Assembly: GCF_028736925.1 (NCBI RefSeq)
Contig: NZ_JAQZAT010000006.1
Coordinates: 124,001-188,000 of the forward strand
Length of the DNA stretch: 64,000 nucleotides
From: Flavivirga sp. 57AJ16
Lineage (GTDB): Bacteria; Bacteroidota; Bacteroidia; Flavobacteriales; Flavobacteriaceae
Reading direction: 5' to 3'
Shown here: positions 63,225-64,000 of the stretch, one piece after another
Position numbering within the stretch: position 1 is the stretch's first letter
How the letters are laid out: the number at the start of each line of letters is the position of its first letter
Made by a program: the position numbers and the translations under genes
Notes under the pieces: generated by a model
What the model saw: only the letters and a program-made list of their open reading frames with translations
Told to the model about the DNA's origin: nothing
Databases searched by the model: none

Positions 63225-64000
63225 ATGAAGAATATTCTAACCTCTTTAATGTTATTGCTAACATTTGGACTATTTGCCCAAGAAGATATGAATTGGGTAA
63301 TTACAAAAACATTTGATATAAACGGAAATGTTACCTCAAACACCAAATCTTATTTTGATGAGTTAGGTAAAGGTTTACAAACACAAAGTATAGATTTAAA
63401 AACAGGAAAAACTTGGGCAACACAAACTTTAAACGACGCAAAAGGAAGACCTGCATTACAGTCTCTAAGTGCTCCTATTAGAAGTGATGGAACATTTCTG
63501 TATTCTTCAGGCTTTATAAAAAAGACAAACGGTAACCCATATACAAATTCAGATTTTGAAAGCAATCCCGAAGATCCAGAAAAAATAGGAAACCAAACAA
63601 ACTCTTTGGGGTGGTACTACAGTGAAAATAACACAAATGAATCCTATCAAGATGTAACCGATTATCCTTTTGTAAGGACTATATATAGCAAACTTAATCC
63701 GGGAAGCACTTTAAAAGCTATCGGGGGGAATAAGATAAATGTAAATGGGCAGGAACAATGGCTTAATGGTTTTACCTATACCATGCCAGCAGCCCAAGAA
63801 ATGTATTATGTATTTGGTAAAGGGTATTTTGGCACACCTGATACAGTTGAACCTTCAGAAGAAGTTATTACAAAGTTCTACAAAACTGTAAATATAGATG
63901 TGCATGGTGTTGAATCTGTTTCGTTCTCGGATGGTGAAGGTAAATTATTAGCCGTTGCACGTTCTGGAGGCAATGTTAAATATGAAGTGGTTTCTGTAAT
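63225..64000 (+). CDS. RHS-type protein (5' part, runs off the window)
   Basis: Starts at ATG 63225 with signal peptide MKNILTSLMLLLTFGLFAQ, then MNWVITKTFDINGNVTSNTK and GRPALQSLSAPI, typical of the N-terminal region of flavobacterial RHS-repeat proteins. No stop appears in the 258 visible codons, so the gene continues beyond 64000. The C-terminal toxin or repeat region is not visible. Same strand as and 6 bp after the SpvB-type gene. Confidence 0.85.
   Translation, partial: MKNILTSLMLLLTFGLFAQEDMNWVITKTFDINGNVTSNTKSYFDELGKGLQTQSIDLKTGKTWATQTLNDAKGRPALQSLSAPIRSDGTFLYSSGFIKKTNGNPYTNSDFESNPEDPEKIGNQTNSLGWYYSENNTNESYQDVTDYPFVRTIYSKLNPGSTLKAIGGNKINVNGQEQWLNGFTYTMPAAQEMYYVFGKGYFGTPDTVEPSEEVITKFYKTVNIDVHGVESVSFSDGEGKLLAVARSGGNVKYEVVSV

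Overview
The window looks like a chromosomal segment from a marine-type, low-GC member of the Flavobacteriaceae (Bacteroidetes). The evidence is AT-rich DNA, few Shine-Dalgarno sites, promoters with the Bacteroidetes -7 box TAnnTTTG, and gene content such as the SulP/USP pair, the glgA-glgC-glgB operon, SpvB/RHS-type YD proteins and secreted proteins with VGIGTTxP motifs. No rRNA, CRISPR array or prophage was seen, and there is one tRNA gene.

Layout. 0.1-10.7 kb: lipoprotein subtilase, MBL-fold hydrolase, a broken small CxGKCHL gene, a REP-associated transposase between two inverted REP copies, a SulP transporter coupled to a universal stress protein, a long inverted-repeat element and a CPA1 antiporter. 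11.0-18.2 kb: GH31 alpha-glucosidase and the glycogen operon. 18.4-26.6 kb: a decayed HTH gene, LepA, a compact operon (Lgt-like membrane protein, multi-cysteine radical SAM protein, two tiny membrane proteins), DusB, a LolC/E-like permease, RbfA and methylmalonyl-CoA epimerase. 26.66 kb: a CAU-anticodon tRNA whose 3' end is partly repeated 110 bp downstream, the left edge of an accessory region.

26.8-41.5 kb is accessory DNA. It starts with a lone HNH nuclease and an AbiEi/AbiEii toxin-antitoxin pair with three 19-bp operator-like palindromes. It continues as units of one or two genes (bestrophin, Gfo/Idh oxidoreductase, HxlR-DoxX, serine hydrolase plus membrane LuxR, SRPBCC, AraC-SDR) separated by 130-290 bp hairpin-rich spacers related to one another. 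Several units carry short complementary sequences at their two ends, the geometry of integron cassettes, although no integrase gene is present here. One spacer is interrupted by a 133-bp MITE with 19-bp terminal repeats and a 9-bp target duplication.

42.5-64 kb is a surface/secretion region. On the minus strand lies a type II secretion/type IV pilus-like set: pseudopilin, prepilin peptidase, GspE ATPase, secretin, PilM/PilN-like and PilO-like proteins. Two secreted VGIGTT proteins sit between the ATPase and the secretin, and no GspF platform gene was found. An orphan LuxR-type response regulator lies upstream. On the plus strand are four more paralogous secreted proteins, with a deletion scar and a 213-bp direct repeat showing recombination in the array. 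They are followed by a Skp/OmpH chaperone, a lipoprotein, a secreted protein, a 1653-residue SpvB/RHS-type protein and the start of a second RHS-type protein that runs off the window.
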